A DNA stretch of 64,000 bases, taken from assembly GCA_000750105.3 (NCBI GenBank), contig JPHH03000005.1, positions 992,001 through 1,056,000 on the forward strand, written 5' to 3'. Both the position numbers and the translations under genes were made by a program. Below the pieces are notes generated by a model. It saw only the letters and a program-made list of their open reading frames with translations, had not been told where the DNA came from and searched no databases. The stretch is from Tolypocladium sp. Sup5 PDA-1. Lineage: Eukaryota; Ascomycota; Sordariomycetes; Hypocreales; Ophiocordycipitaceae. Of the stretch, positions 35,301-45,923 are shown piece after piece. Within the stretch, counting starts at the first letter, position 1; every line of letters begins with the position of its first letter.

Positions 35301-38300
35301 TTACCCGACGCCCCGTCCACCCTGTTCCTTGTTGGACAGGACTGTATCTTGTGTCCGACAGATTCGCTCCCCAGGATGGACTGGGTTCCGCGACAACGGG
35401 TCAAGGCGTATACACTTCGTACTCCGTGAGTCCGTATGTGCGCTCCCAAGCCACTTGCGCAAGCTTCCCCCAAGTTGGATTAAGATTGAGTGATGCATGT
35501 CCTACGGAGCGGCACTGGCCCCAAATAGACAACGTGTTCGGTCCCACGTGTGGTTGAGACTGCTGCACCGTGAGCGTTTACCGACTGCAACGCGAAAACT
35601 GAGATGGCCCATCATCCTGTAGCTACGAGTACATGCAGGGAAAGCGGAGGCTTTGCTGTATGGGCACCCTCATACAAGGAACCTCTGTTGGAGACATTGG
35701 ATGGCATCTTGGCGAGGGTCCATATGGAGCTTTGAGATTCGCGGTTACGAACTACGAAGTACTCCGTAGAGTTGGCCCTATGCAGTTCCTACCGGCCGTG
35801 CGCATATTATAACTGCACCACTTCGGGGTACGGTGCGGGAGTCGGCCAGCGTCCCGTGCCGGCCGCCGCTCCAGCCGTTGGGTTGCAACCCAGAGACGGA
35901 GGTTATGGTCAAGTCGAGCTTTGAGTTCAGCCTTTCTCGCACGTCAACCAGCAAGCGAGGCGCACCAACAGGGTGGCAAATTATTATTTCGATCAGTTCA
36001 GGCCCGTCCGTATGTCAATCCATTTCCCTCGCGGGTTGCATGCAGCGCGCAGGTGCTTGCACTCGGCAGCTCTCAGCTGTGTCGATGAGGCGCGCGGAGA
36101 TGGTGCAGGGTAGGGAGGAGTGTGCGGAGCGGTGATGCACTCACTGGGGTAGACAAGGTATTACATGTCAACTCTCAGAGAAATTGGCACTGGTGGTCTC
36201 CCAATCGCCCACCGGCCGAGGTTGAAGACCTACCGGACGGGTGTGGCGACGCGCTTACTCGTACTTCGTACGACGTTGGATCTCGACTGCTCAGTGCCAC
36301 CCACGTCGTTTGATGGCCCCAGGAACCGGCACCGCCGCATCACCCTGGCTTGAGACACAGCACACACGATGCTCTTCTTCAATGCATGGCCCTGCGTCAG
36401 AGTAACTCTAGACAGACTCACACGCGGCATGCCATGCGTAAGGTAGATGAAGTCGAGCTTACCATGTCTCTGATAGATCAACGGGCAGCGACAGCCGCCC
36501 CGTCTCCCCAAACCCTTCTTCCACGCAACCGCCGCATCTGGGGTACTGCGGCCATGTTCGATCCTGTAGCGAAGCGTGTGAACAAGAGCCCGTGACACGA
36601 CCGCCCCCAGCAAAAGCTTCAGCGGAGGGACCCCCTGAGCACTCATCGAGCACAAGTAGACGAGCGCGCAGGACTTCGGCGGTTGTGTGACCCGGCAGCA
36701 GCCACCGAATGGGGCAGTGACGGCGAGGCCGGCCGAGCATCGCTTCTTGCTGCGACGTCTCCTATTTGCCTAGCCCGTTTGCTGATACTACAGCCTTGCA
36801 TTTAGTGGTATGTGCTGGCCAAGTAATTCTGACAGAGCTCAATTGCCAAACCAGACGTTGATAGGGCTCCATGAGGCAAGGCGCATGCGTCCCGGCACCG
36901 GTTGAAGCCCAACGATGCCTGGGGTGCCCCGGTCAGGACGACAATGGTTGGCTCGCTGGGCCCGTTCGACGTGGCAGTCGTCAGCACCCACAGGGAGCGA
37001 AATCTTAGACAGCCATGGGGCAGTGTCAGATCCCCAAGATCCTAGCTTTGTTTACCCATTGCGGACCCGCAGGGTTGCACACGTCACACGGAACTGGCTG
37101 TCCCCAACAGGCGTGTGCCCAACCACCCTCCCCCTTTCGGGACAGTATCTTCCCGTTTCTGTAGAATGGCTGCGGGCATCGAAGCTGGGGCTATGCTGGC
37201 CTCGGCGCTCACTCTGACAGGGCGTGGCCCCAGTTCGGCGATGTCCAGGTCTGGCCACCGGATGCCGACGACTTACAAGGCGAGAGGAAGCCCCTGAGTC
37301 GCTGGGGTCACGACTCACGAATACCACGTGGGCTGGGCCAGACTGTGCTCACAAGGTTGTGAGGCGCCCAGCACGTGTAGGAGCGCATCCGGCTGGGCTG
37401 TTGCGCGTTGTTGCGAGTGAGCCTGTTGCTTGTGATGGAGAGTCGTGACTGCGGGCACGAGCGCCGCCGCAGGAGGGCGTACGAGGACTTTGGTAAGGCA
37501 GTCTGGATGGCGTCGAATTGCTTGCCGAGCTCGCCTGCACAAGCCTCCAGCCCTCTGGCTGGCCAAAGTGGAAGCCTGGCATGCACAACCACAGATCTGG
37601 AAAGGGCTTGGGGGACCCTGGGCCGGATCTGCAGGTCATGGGCGAGGTTGGCATGGGGTGACGGGCTGGTTGACGGTGACCGCACGACCCTGGTCAGGCA
37701 AAAGAAGGTTGTCACTCGCAGTCGCAATTCATTGATTGATGAGAATGACGAGGGCGTGCAACATCCAAACGGCGATTATTATCGCACCTTAGGCATAGGG
37801 AGCATGCGCGGGAGCCCGGAGCATTAGCTTCGTCTGATCTTGAACAACCAAGGCTTCTTTCATATCACGGCAGGCCGTGTTAGAGCGGCGGTGTTGGGCC
37901 CATCAATCGGCCGACAACTCCGGCCCCGACCTATGCCCTGAACCGGAGCTTTGGGCATGTCAGGGACTCAGGGACCTGGTTGGCCAAGTTACGAGTAGAT
38001 TGTCCACAACGGCGCCGTGGGGATATCGCCGTCTCCGGTCGGACTCTTGTCGCCTCAACCCCGACTCACGAGCTATTCGATTCCCTGTCCCTGGAGCGGC
38101 CGCCTCAGTCGCCATTAACGCGTGACGCCGCCCGTAATCCGGGCGTATGAAAACCATCCCAGGTACCGGACGGACGGAGAAGGTTTGGATGACTCGTGCG
38201 AATATTACGCACTGGCCTCCGTGAGGCGCGCGCGAGAAATTGAGAGCAGCGCTGATCAATCTTGCAGACGGCAGAAAAACGTCCCTGCCCACCTGAAGAT

Positions 38301-39938
38301 CGGGACCCTTCTTCATCATATTACTTCTTCCTCGGGACCGCATGTCCTTGCACCTTGACACCAGCGACCTGTCACAATTTACAAAAGCAACGTCCACCCT
38401 GCAGCCCGATCTGCCCCCCATTCACATTCGCAGAGGGCCTTGGACCCAATTACCTGGCCTGTCAGCCCCCGACCATGCCGCCCGTCCGCATATGCTCAGA
38501 CACCTCTTCCATGCTGCCGGGCGCTGGAGCCGTGCCATCCTCATGCCGTCTTCTGCCTGATTAGGTGAGTGCTGGCCTCTTTCGTAATATGGGCGGTATG
38601 CATTCGCGACTGCAGGCGTTGCTCGGCTGTTGGCGCGGCTCAACTGCCGCTCGGCAGCCTAGGGAGAGGTCGCCGACCACTCGAGTCCTGACGCCCGGGG
38701 TGCTTACTGTCGACATGGAGAGCGGCTTCTCTTAGATGCGCGAGGCGGCAAGGATTATGGCCGGACATGACGACGGGCTTATTGAAGATTGAGGCCGTCA
38801 CGGCGGTGTTCGCGGGGATATCGCCGACCGCACAATATTACTCAGTGCGTGTCCTGTCGCCTTCGCTGGCGAACAAAGCGCAGATTGGAAATGGTGCAAT
38901 GAAGATAATCTCGGCGCCAATTTCATACCCAATCTGCATGTACACCTACAGAAAGCCGGAAGCATGCGTAGTTGCGAATCCGAATATATTGTGCCATGCC
39001 GTTGCCCTCCGGCCATAGCGTACTCGTAGGCTTCAACTAGTGTAAGACAGACCTACTGTACCTGCAGGAATGACCAGAGGTGTGCAACAGCGATGACTCT
39101 GGAAATTACGATGTATCAAATTCATGTTAATTACCTGCGGCTTTGAAGAAGTACTATTGGACATTTCAGACGATTGAACCCTGTTGCGATATTCAACGTT
39201 GCTCTGGTGTATACGTCTACGATCACGCAATGGCTGGTGAGCAGCCAATTCCACTAACTCATATTCTGCATATACAACTGATACTTTGCTATTGAACTAT
39301 TCGTCCTTTCTTTTTGTTCAAGATATGCACGTCTCGCAATATGGCTATAGAACAACCAAGTTTTCGTTGCCAAAAATGCTAACAAGCCCCCATACCGGAC
39401 TCCCGGCTCGCGACCCATGATGGCAAATGTGCGCTTTTATAGTCAACCTCATCAAAGGAACTCTATCTGCTTTGAATCATCGTTGTCATTCTGTTTGCAA
39501 ACTTTGCTTTCAATCTCTGATTAGCTGCGTTGCTTTGAAAGTTGGCTGTGAATCAGGCGTCAATGCTGCACTGAATCACACTACCCCCTTGCTTGCAAAC
39601 ATGTCTTTGTCTTCAACACAGAATGAAATCTATTCCCCAGCATGTACTTTCTTTGTTGCAATAATATAAAAGTGGCACATTCTTTCAATGGTATTCGAAC
39701 ACCTTCAGCACGACCCAAACAGAGGGTTTCCCCCGGTGGCTCGTGCCAGAGAAAGCAAGTCGCGAGGAAAATCAGTCACAATAAAAGGTGTACGACTTTG
39801 AAAGATCAAAGAGTATATACCGTAATCATCTCCAAAGGTATTAGACTACTCACCTGAGCATACTGCAAGCAGCAGGTGGGCAACTAATCGTCCTATTGGC
39901 AACAACATCCACAACCTCGCAGTCCACTTGAGCCCAAA

Positions 39939-40593
39939 ATGGCTCTCGAAACTACAGGCTCGCGAAACCATGCCTGGATTTACTCCAAGTTCTCCAACAC
40001 TCAGTATGTGTCTTCACCTTCCTAGTGTATTTCTACATAGCTCCAAGGTGCTAACACGGACCAGTATAGCAACTGACCGAGAGGCGTTTGAAGATGACCA
40101 CCAGACCATCCATTCACATATTGGGATCGCGCACTCAAGAGGTGCCGCTTTTTCTAACAACACGATGCCAGTCATCGGCATCGGCACTGTAAAGCTGCCA
40201 GTCAAGCAGGCATTCTCAAGCCACGAACCAAAGGACGGAATACTGAGGTTAAAATTTGTGCTCCATATTCCGGACTCATCTTTCAACGTATTTGGTGGAG
40301 AGGTGCTTGGGAAGTACAGAATACAGGAACCAATCCTGGGCCTGGGGGTCAGAAAGCTCCTCGATCCTACGGGCCGCCTCGTGGCATACTTTAAGCACTT
40401 TGAGCTGCCTTGTAAAGGTGGCATGGTGATTGCCCTCAGCCCTCCACCCCTAGGTCCTGAGCCCCCTTCATCAGAATTCATGGGCAACCTGCCTTGGCCA
40501 GGTCCGCTGCCAAGATGGCCAGAGGAGGAACAATCCAAGCACGAAGGAATCCTGGGATGCCAGCTGTCGGCCGGCCGAGTTGACGAAGGATGA
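39939..40593 (+). CDS. Copia protease-region-like orphan gene (retrotransposon-derived, catalytic motif absent)
   Basis: Two exons, 39939-40003 and 40065-40593, give 197 aa. The 61-nt intron (GTATGT, GCTAAC branch, ACCAG) restores NHAWIYSKFSNTHIATDR. The pattern IGIGTVKLPVKQAF then LRLKFVLHIPDSSFNVFG resembles the part of Ty1/Copia Gag-Pol after the aspartic protease active site, where the G(K/I)GTV...LKNVLYVP...N(L/I) pattern is found. Where Copia elements have the catalytic D(S/T)G, this protein has NHAWIYSKFSN, so protease activity is unlikely. I recall similar short, intron-containing orphans in other ascomycetes, which suggests a domesticated family rather than a live element. No integrase, reverse transcriptase or LTR is visible. 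The C-terminus is Pro/Glu-rich and may be shortened. Confidence 0.6.
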
Positions 40594-43460
40594 GAGTACA
40601 TGTAATGAGACAATGGGAGGTATCTGGAACAATCCAGGAGGGCCTAGACGCAGCTGGCGCACTTTGAAAGCATCAATGCTACGTGCACCAGGAGAGCCCA
40701 ATGACAGCTTGGGGAAGAATGAATACGGCTAGAGCCGCCGCATTCGCATTACTATAAGTAAAAAGTAGTACTATTTGTTCGTGTGTGTGAGACCTGCGGC
40801 CTATGCATGACACACTCAAGTCGCCGCGCTATCGTGTAAGACGTCTGGTTGGACGGCAGTCTAACTTACATACGAGTACATGTAGTCCCGCGCGTCTCCT
40901 TTACCGTCCACACCCAATCGTCAAGTTGTCAACCCCAAACGCGTTGCCACGAATAGAACTCATGGTAGCATCTCTCCAGTCTGTGGTCGCATTCATGCAT
41001 GGATCTTATGGACCTTGTAGCTTCACATGGCGCACACCTTGCCACTCTGGAGACGTGACATTGAAAGGGGCGATAGGGGGCATGCCACGGGCATATCCTG
41101 GTCACGAGAGCCTGGCTGTTTGGATCTTTTGGCATGCGCTCGATCTAGACTGTCTGCTCGGCTCAGCGCTTACCCCGACAGGCCCGTATCCAGGTCTCCC
41201 AACACCCTCTCTCCCACGAGCACGGGCACCTCGGGATGCTCATCACCCGCATGACCGCAGCCCTGTCTGCCCAGGCCGCACAGTCCGAAAAGACTTGGCA
41301 GGTTCCTGACGGCATCACTGGGTGCCGAAGTTGTAGAATTTGTCATTCGATGACCGTGGTGGTGGGGATGTAGATCACGAGCCAGGGTCCATGACAGCGG
41401 CTGGTGCTCCTGTCAAAGTCGCAGATCGATCCCGTGTCTATGAACGCTCTTGGGACACTTATCGCCGATGGGACAGTGTTTCTCGGCAGCTGAACCGGGG
41501 TTCGATGCTCAGCCAAGTGTCCTGGAGGAACTACTGCAGCCCTCGTCCGGTGAGGCGTCGTTGAGCAACAAGAAATGGCGACAAGTCGACGTCGATCTCC
41601 AGATGGAACCGTGCCTTCTGCGGAACCGGGGCGAAGGGCCGATTCACGACACCAGATTGGTGCGTTTCGAGGGCATTGATATCTCGGCCGTCCAACCATC
41701 AACACCGGTGGCTGGCCGTGCCCAACAGCCTGGCATCCTGGTAAAGCTTGTTGGTTCGTGCTCGGGGTTTGCCTCATGTGGCCGCCTGGCTGGTGAGACA
41801 ACACGAAGGAAGCCTGCCAGCTAGGATTCCCTGCCACTTTGGGCCCTGGAATGCAATGTCTCAGACACCCAACACCCAGCCATATCGAGAAGGAGGTAAC
41901 TGCCCTGGCAAGTCTGATTTTCAACTTCCCCGGACGAACGGCGTCCCCAGCGGCTCGGCGCGCCGTCACACATGTCGCGGCGGGCGTAGAACAGCCTGGA
42001 AGGGTGAGATTGACGAACGGGATGGCGTGCTCCGTTTTACACTGCCTCACGGCGATCCTGAGATACGTCCCCTTTGCACGGTATCCTCCGTCGGTACTCC
42101 GTGAAAGCGGTCTAATCGTGTGTCTCACATCACCTAGGCTTCAACATTACTGAGGTGGTTGGAAATTTCACGGTGAGAGAACTAGATGTGGAAAGTCGTA
42201 TCAGACATGCAGAGGACATGCTTGTGGTGACGACTAGACCAGTTGAAGGTTCCGTGATGTGAACATGTGCTGAAGGCCTCGGTGAGAAGCAAAGCCGCTC
42301 ACTACGAAGAAATCCGCAACTGATTGTCTTTTTTTTTTTTGGGTGTAGAGTCAATGCCGTGAATAACCGTGCTGAGGATACGTCTTTCAAGACAATTCTT
42401 CAAATATGCTGTCCTTGTGAACATGCACCTCAAATTCGAAATTGAAAATACTATAAACAAGTACAACTATATAAAATTCCAGCCGAAAAAATTGGATTGA
42501 TTTAATGTATACACGTCCTCTAGAAATGGAATGAAACTTGAGTTCCTGGCAATCTCTTCGTTCTGGTGTGCAAAGGCTCCAACCTCGCACTCCTCCATAT
42601 GTCCCGTGTTCCTTGACGTTGCTCGCTATTCCTGCCTTTCCTCGCCGTTCCTTGCTATTACTCCGAGCTACGTCGAGATTCTATAAAGTCTCACATACGA
42701 GAACCACTTTATATAAATAGCAGCGCTACTCTTATCTTTATTAATATATAAACTGAGTAGTATTTTAGGTACCTCTTAGAACCTAATGTTCAGTTGGCTA
42801 CCTGATAGTACGTAAGGCCCACTGCACAGTATAGGGTTGGAGACTTTGCACACGGGAAGAGATGCGAGAGTCCAGTCGATCGATGCAAAGTGAGAACTAC
42901 TCCTCCTGTCTATCAGCGTTTGAATTGTCCTATATTTCTTTACAAGAATCTTGGTATGAGCAACTCAATCTCGTGGTTTGAGGCCTCATATCGTCACAAC
43001 TACCAACACATGCATTTGCTGGCAGACGGGCCTTTATGTTATTCATATTGTCATTCGAAGTTGGGACTGCTAAATATACGAACGCCTTCAATCTCGCAGT
43101 GTCATGATCGGCTATATAAGCGCGTCGCTGGCATCCAGGATCGCGATGTCAAACTTGCATTTTGCGGCTGACAAGCCAACTTATTGACCTGCCCATGTAG
43201 GAAACGACCATCTACTATAAAAACGTAAAGTTAATCATTCCAATTGGCGTATCAACGTCTAAACGATTAGCGTTGCCGTGAAAAACTTCTCCGCGTAGCC
43301 GCGTTCAGCTTCACAGAGGCATTTGTTCCTTATAACGACGTCTACATCCATAGCCACGACCGTTCAGACCTGAACTCTTTTGACCTTCAAAGACAACTTC
43401 CAAGAACTGCTTCTGAAGATCCAACCCATTGGACAACACGAATTGGCAACTTCCTTCAAC
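40594..43460. other. Intergenic region with an AT-rich segment, no gene recognised
   Basis: About 2.9 kb. The first part is of average composition and holds a 261-aa minus-strand open frame (41343-42128) with no recognisable domain. From about 42.2 to 43.4 kb the DNA becomes AT-rich, with a 12-T run at about 42329-42340 and no long open frames, as expected for an old mutated repeat. A GGTACTCCGTG motif lies near 42093. Confidence 0.4.
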
Positions 43461-44430
43461 ATGTCTTCTGACGACGCTGTGAGATCAATTGGCTGCTTGC
43501 ATCCGATGTAGCCATCCGTTGGCAAGTGATGCGCGACCTCCTTGGCGCGCCAGAAGCAGAATGGTCCTCTGAGAGAAGCAAAGTCGAGCAGGAGGGCTGG
43601 GGCAAGGAGCTCCTCTCCCATCGGACCAAGACGGACAGTGGGCTGGGGGTCCTTTGTCCCAGCCGACAACACGGCCAAGGAGTTCAAAGAGGTTGGCCAG
43701 CCGTGGACTGCCACCTACAGCACGCTATCGCAGTAGCGTGAGTTTGGCTTGGTCCCTCGATGGAGAGAAGCAAAGCGAACCGTTGAACTGGTTGGAAAGA
43801 ACTCCCGCTGGGACCAGGGTGGGCAGGCGTTTTGGGAGGGCGAGACGGAGGAGTGTATTAATGGCTAGACTGTCGCCAACGGAAGCTATCACGGCGTCGA
43901 TATGTCGCCTCTAGTGAAGCGACTGCTTGGAGAGCGCATGGAAGATGGCGGCTGGAACTGCGAGCGCCCGAACGGCTCCGCTCGTTCATCCTTTCTACCA
44001 CAATCAATTGTCCTCGAGGGCCTCCTTGAATTCGAAAAGGCTGGCCACGGCACCACCGAATCCATCGCAGCTCGCAAGATGGCAGAAGAATACCTTCTCA
44101 AGCGTCACCTCTTCCGCCGCTTGGGCACCGTCGAGCCTGTCAAGGACTTCCCGCGCTTCTTGCACCCCAGTCGCTGGCACCACGACGTCGGGCGTGCCCT
44201 GGATTACTTCCGTTTCGTTGCGGAGCACACTGGTGCCGACCCTGACCTCGCATCAAGGATGCCTTGGCCATGTTCGTTCGAAACGCTTGGGTAATGGAAG
44301 ATGGGCATTGGACTGGGATACACCCGGTCGAGTCTGGTTCAAAGTGAACGAGGGTCCGGGCAAGCTATCTCCCTGGGTGACGCTTCGCGCTATGCGGGTT
44401 CTGGAGCGGTGTGATGGATGTAACATGTAG
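43461..44430 (+). pseudogene. Decayed bacterial-type squalene-cyclase-like (prenyltransferase-fold) gene
   Basis: A broken copy of a protein resembling bacterial squalene-cyclase-like (terpenoid cyclase/prenyltransferase alpha-toroid) proteins. Recognisable blocks in order are NWLLASDVAIRWQVMRDLLG, EEGWGKELLS (as QEGWGKELLS), FVPADNTAKEFKEVGQPWTA, SRWDQGGQAFWEGETEECIN, LLGERMEDGGWNCERPNGSA, EEYLLKRHLFRRLG, LHPSRWHHDVGRALDYFRF and GRWALDWDTPGRVWFKV. The coding sequence is interrupted by TAG at 43734-43736 and TAG at 43866-43868. It also changes frame near 43475, near 43630 and at least twice between 44250 and 44290. With so many lesions it cannot give a full-length product. No introns are needed to align the blocks, consistent with a bacterial origin. 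The function of the intact family is not established. Confidence 0.75.
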
Positions 44431-44715
44431 TAGTGGCAACTGATATGGCAACAACCCGGGATTGGAGGAGAGTTGGGTAATGCGAGGTTCAGGGGCTGTT
44501 CTGGGATTTCGCGTTGAGGGATGTACGGTGCCTGAGAGTTGGACTCGAGCGATGGTTCGGGGGCGTATGGCGAAGGGCGAGTCTTGCGTCCACTGGTTGG
44601 TGCAATTGTGTCTTATATTTTACTTCGAGATGATCGTCTATGCATGTTTAAAGACCGCTTGTGATTCGTGTCCGGAATACACGTCGCAATACCATTAATC
44701 TGCCTCATGATCGTA

Positions 44716-45594
44716 TCAGTTCTGCATGAACTCCCGCAAGGTGCGAGCAGCCCCGTGATAGTCAGCCTTTGATACATGCGATCGAACCCAATCCAAGTCG
44801 GTATCGATGGCAAACGTAACGCAGCGCCAGTACAACGCCCTCACGAGGAGTTGGGTCCGCAACTCGTCTGTCCCGTAGAGCTCAATCAGGCCGCGCCCTT
44901 GGCCCTGCCATGCCAAACCGTCCGCAACGACAATTGCCTCTGCATAACTAGCCGGTCGCCAGTAAAAGGTCATGTCAATCACGCCTGGAAGACTCTTTGT
45001 CTGGTCATCAAAGAGAATATTTCCGCTGATGTCGCCGTGGATCAGTTGAGATGTGGTTCCCCCAGGCAGAGGCTTCTTCATCTGCCACAGTTCACTCAAT
45101 GGTGTTTCGAAATAGGCCAACATCTCGTCGTTCACGCCGGGGACATCGGCGAGCGTTTTCTCGTCTCACGTAACCAGGTCGGCCTCCTGCCAGCGATTGA
45201 GGCGGCGGCCGATGAAGGGAGGTTTCGCGACGTCCAGTTTCGCAAGATCGCCGTGGAACGCTCGACTGACGCGAATGATATCGCCCCAGTGGCTTGTTGG
45301 CCCGTCCTTGCCAGGTAGCCGTGACCAAGCTGTCCATCCTCGATAGACGAAGGCGTTTTCGTCGCTGGCAATGGGGATGGGCCGAGCCACTTGGTATTCT
45401 GCGCTCGCGGGCTGCTGTTTGCGAAGATCTGATATCAGTTGAGCGACCCATTGGGATTCGACATCCTCGTCGGACGGCTTCAGGACGACGTCTCCGGCGA
45501 TGGAGCATAGCGACCTTCCTCCCGCCAAGGGCGTCGCTGGCGCCGAGATACCAAATGCTTCAAGGACTTCCACTGAAGGCTTTGACTTGGACAT
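44716..45594 (-). pseudogene. Aminoglycoside-phosphotransferase-like (APH) gene with one in-frame TGA
   Basis: A single intronless frame of 293 codons from the ATG at 45594 to the stop at 44716, interrupted only at codon 143 by TGA (45166-45168). Before the stop it reads RRLNRWQEADLVT, and the same frame resumes DEKTLADVPGVNDEMLAYF. The APH/choline-kinase fold is clear: Brenner motif LIHGDISGNILFD and metal-binding GVIDMTFYWRP follow the stop, so a truncated product would lack the catalytic centre. The small-molecule substrate is unknown; bacterial APH-like proteins of this length are common, and transfer is plausible. A GTGAGA donor-like site overlaps the TGA, so an unseen intron is an alternative, but no good branch point and acceptor follow. 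It sits next to the squalene-cyclase-like pseudogene. Confidence 0.72.
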
Positions 45595-45923
45595 GGTTGG
45601 CAATAGGAGCAATCTCGAGCGATTGTGCAGAACGACTGTCTCGAGGTTCTATCGGCCAGCGGCTGCCTACTATGAGGATATGACGGAAGACTGATTTATT
45701 GACGTCGTGAATCGTGACTCACCCGCCGGTTATTGCGGGCTTATTCGTACTTCGTACTGATGCCTACCTTCGGTAAGCAATGCCACCAACGTCACGCGTA
45801 CATCTTGATCTCGTCGAATCACAGAGGGCCAACATAAGCACTGCCGTCGTCCGGAATAATTAGTGAATATTACCAATCGCCATCGCGCTTCATACATTGA
45901 TTTCACCTGCTCATCCCTCACTT
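45595..45923. other. Short intergenic region
   Basis: Lies between the 5' end of the APH pseudogene and the 3' end of the kinase gene. A perfect GTACTTCGTAC palindrome lies at 45747-45757. No gene seen. Confidence 0.4.

Larger units (their letters stand above)
30001..39938. other. Gene desert, no recognised coding sequence
   Basis: Nearly 10 kb with no open frame that carries a domain or a convincing exon structure. The longest open frame (30020-30871 -, 283 aa) is Arg/Pro/Ser-rich and includes a translated TG microsatellite, so I reject it. Contents seen: a (TG)n tract at about 30410-30441, a (GA)n tract at about 32310-32334, and repeated TACGGAGTA/TACGAAGTA-type motifs (32741, 32839, 35067, 35420, 35753, 36261). 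Base composition drops towards AT after about 38.9 kb, approaching the Copia-derived gene. Confidence 0.4.

Noticed and set aside
39300..40760. A complete LTR retrotransposon around the Copia-like gene
   Set aside because: No matching terminal repeats, primer-binding site, integrase or reverse transcriptase motifs could be found on either side.
41343..42128. 261-aa minus-strand open frame
   Set aside because: No domain, no introns, Pro/Arg/Ser-rich; may be an orphan but I cannot support it.
45166..45168. Programmed readthrough or selenocysteine at the APH TGA
   Set aside because: The context TGA GAC is not a known readthrough context and fungi lack selenocysteine insertion; a nonsense mutation is simpler.
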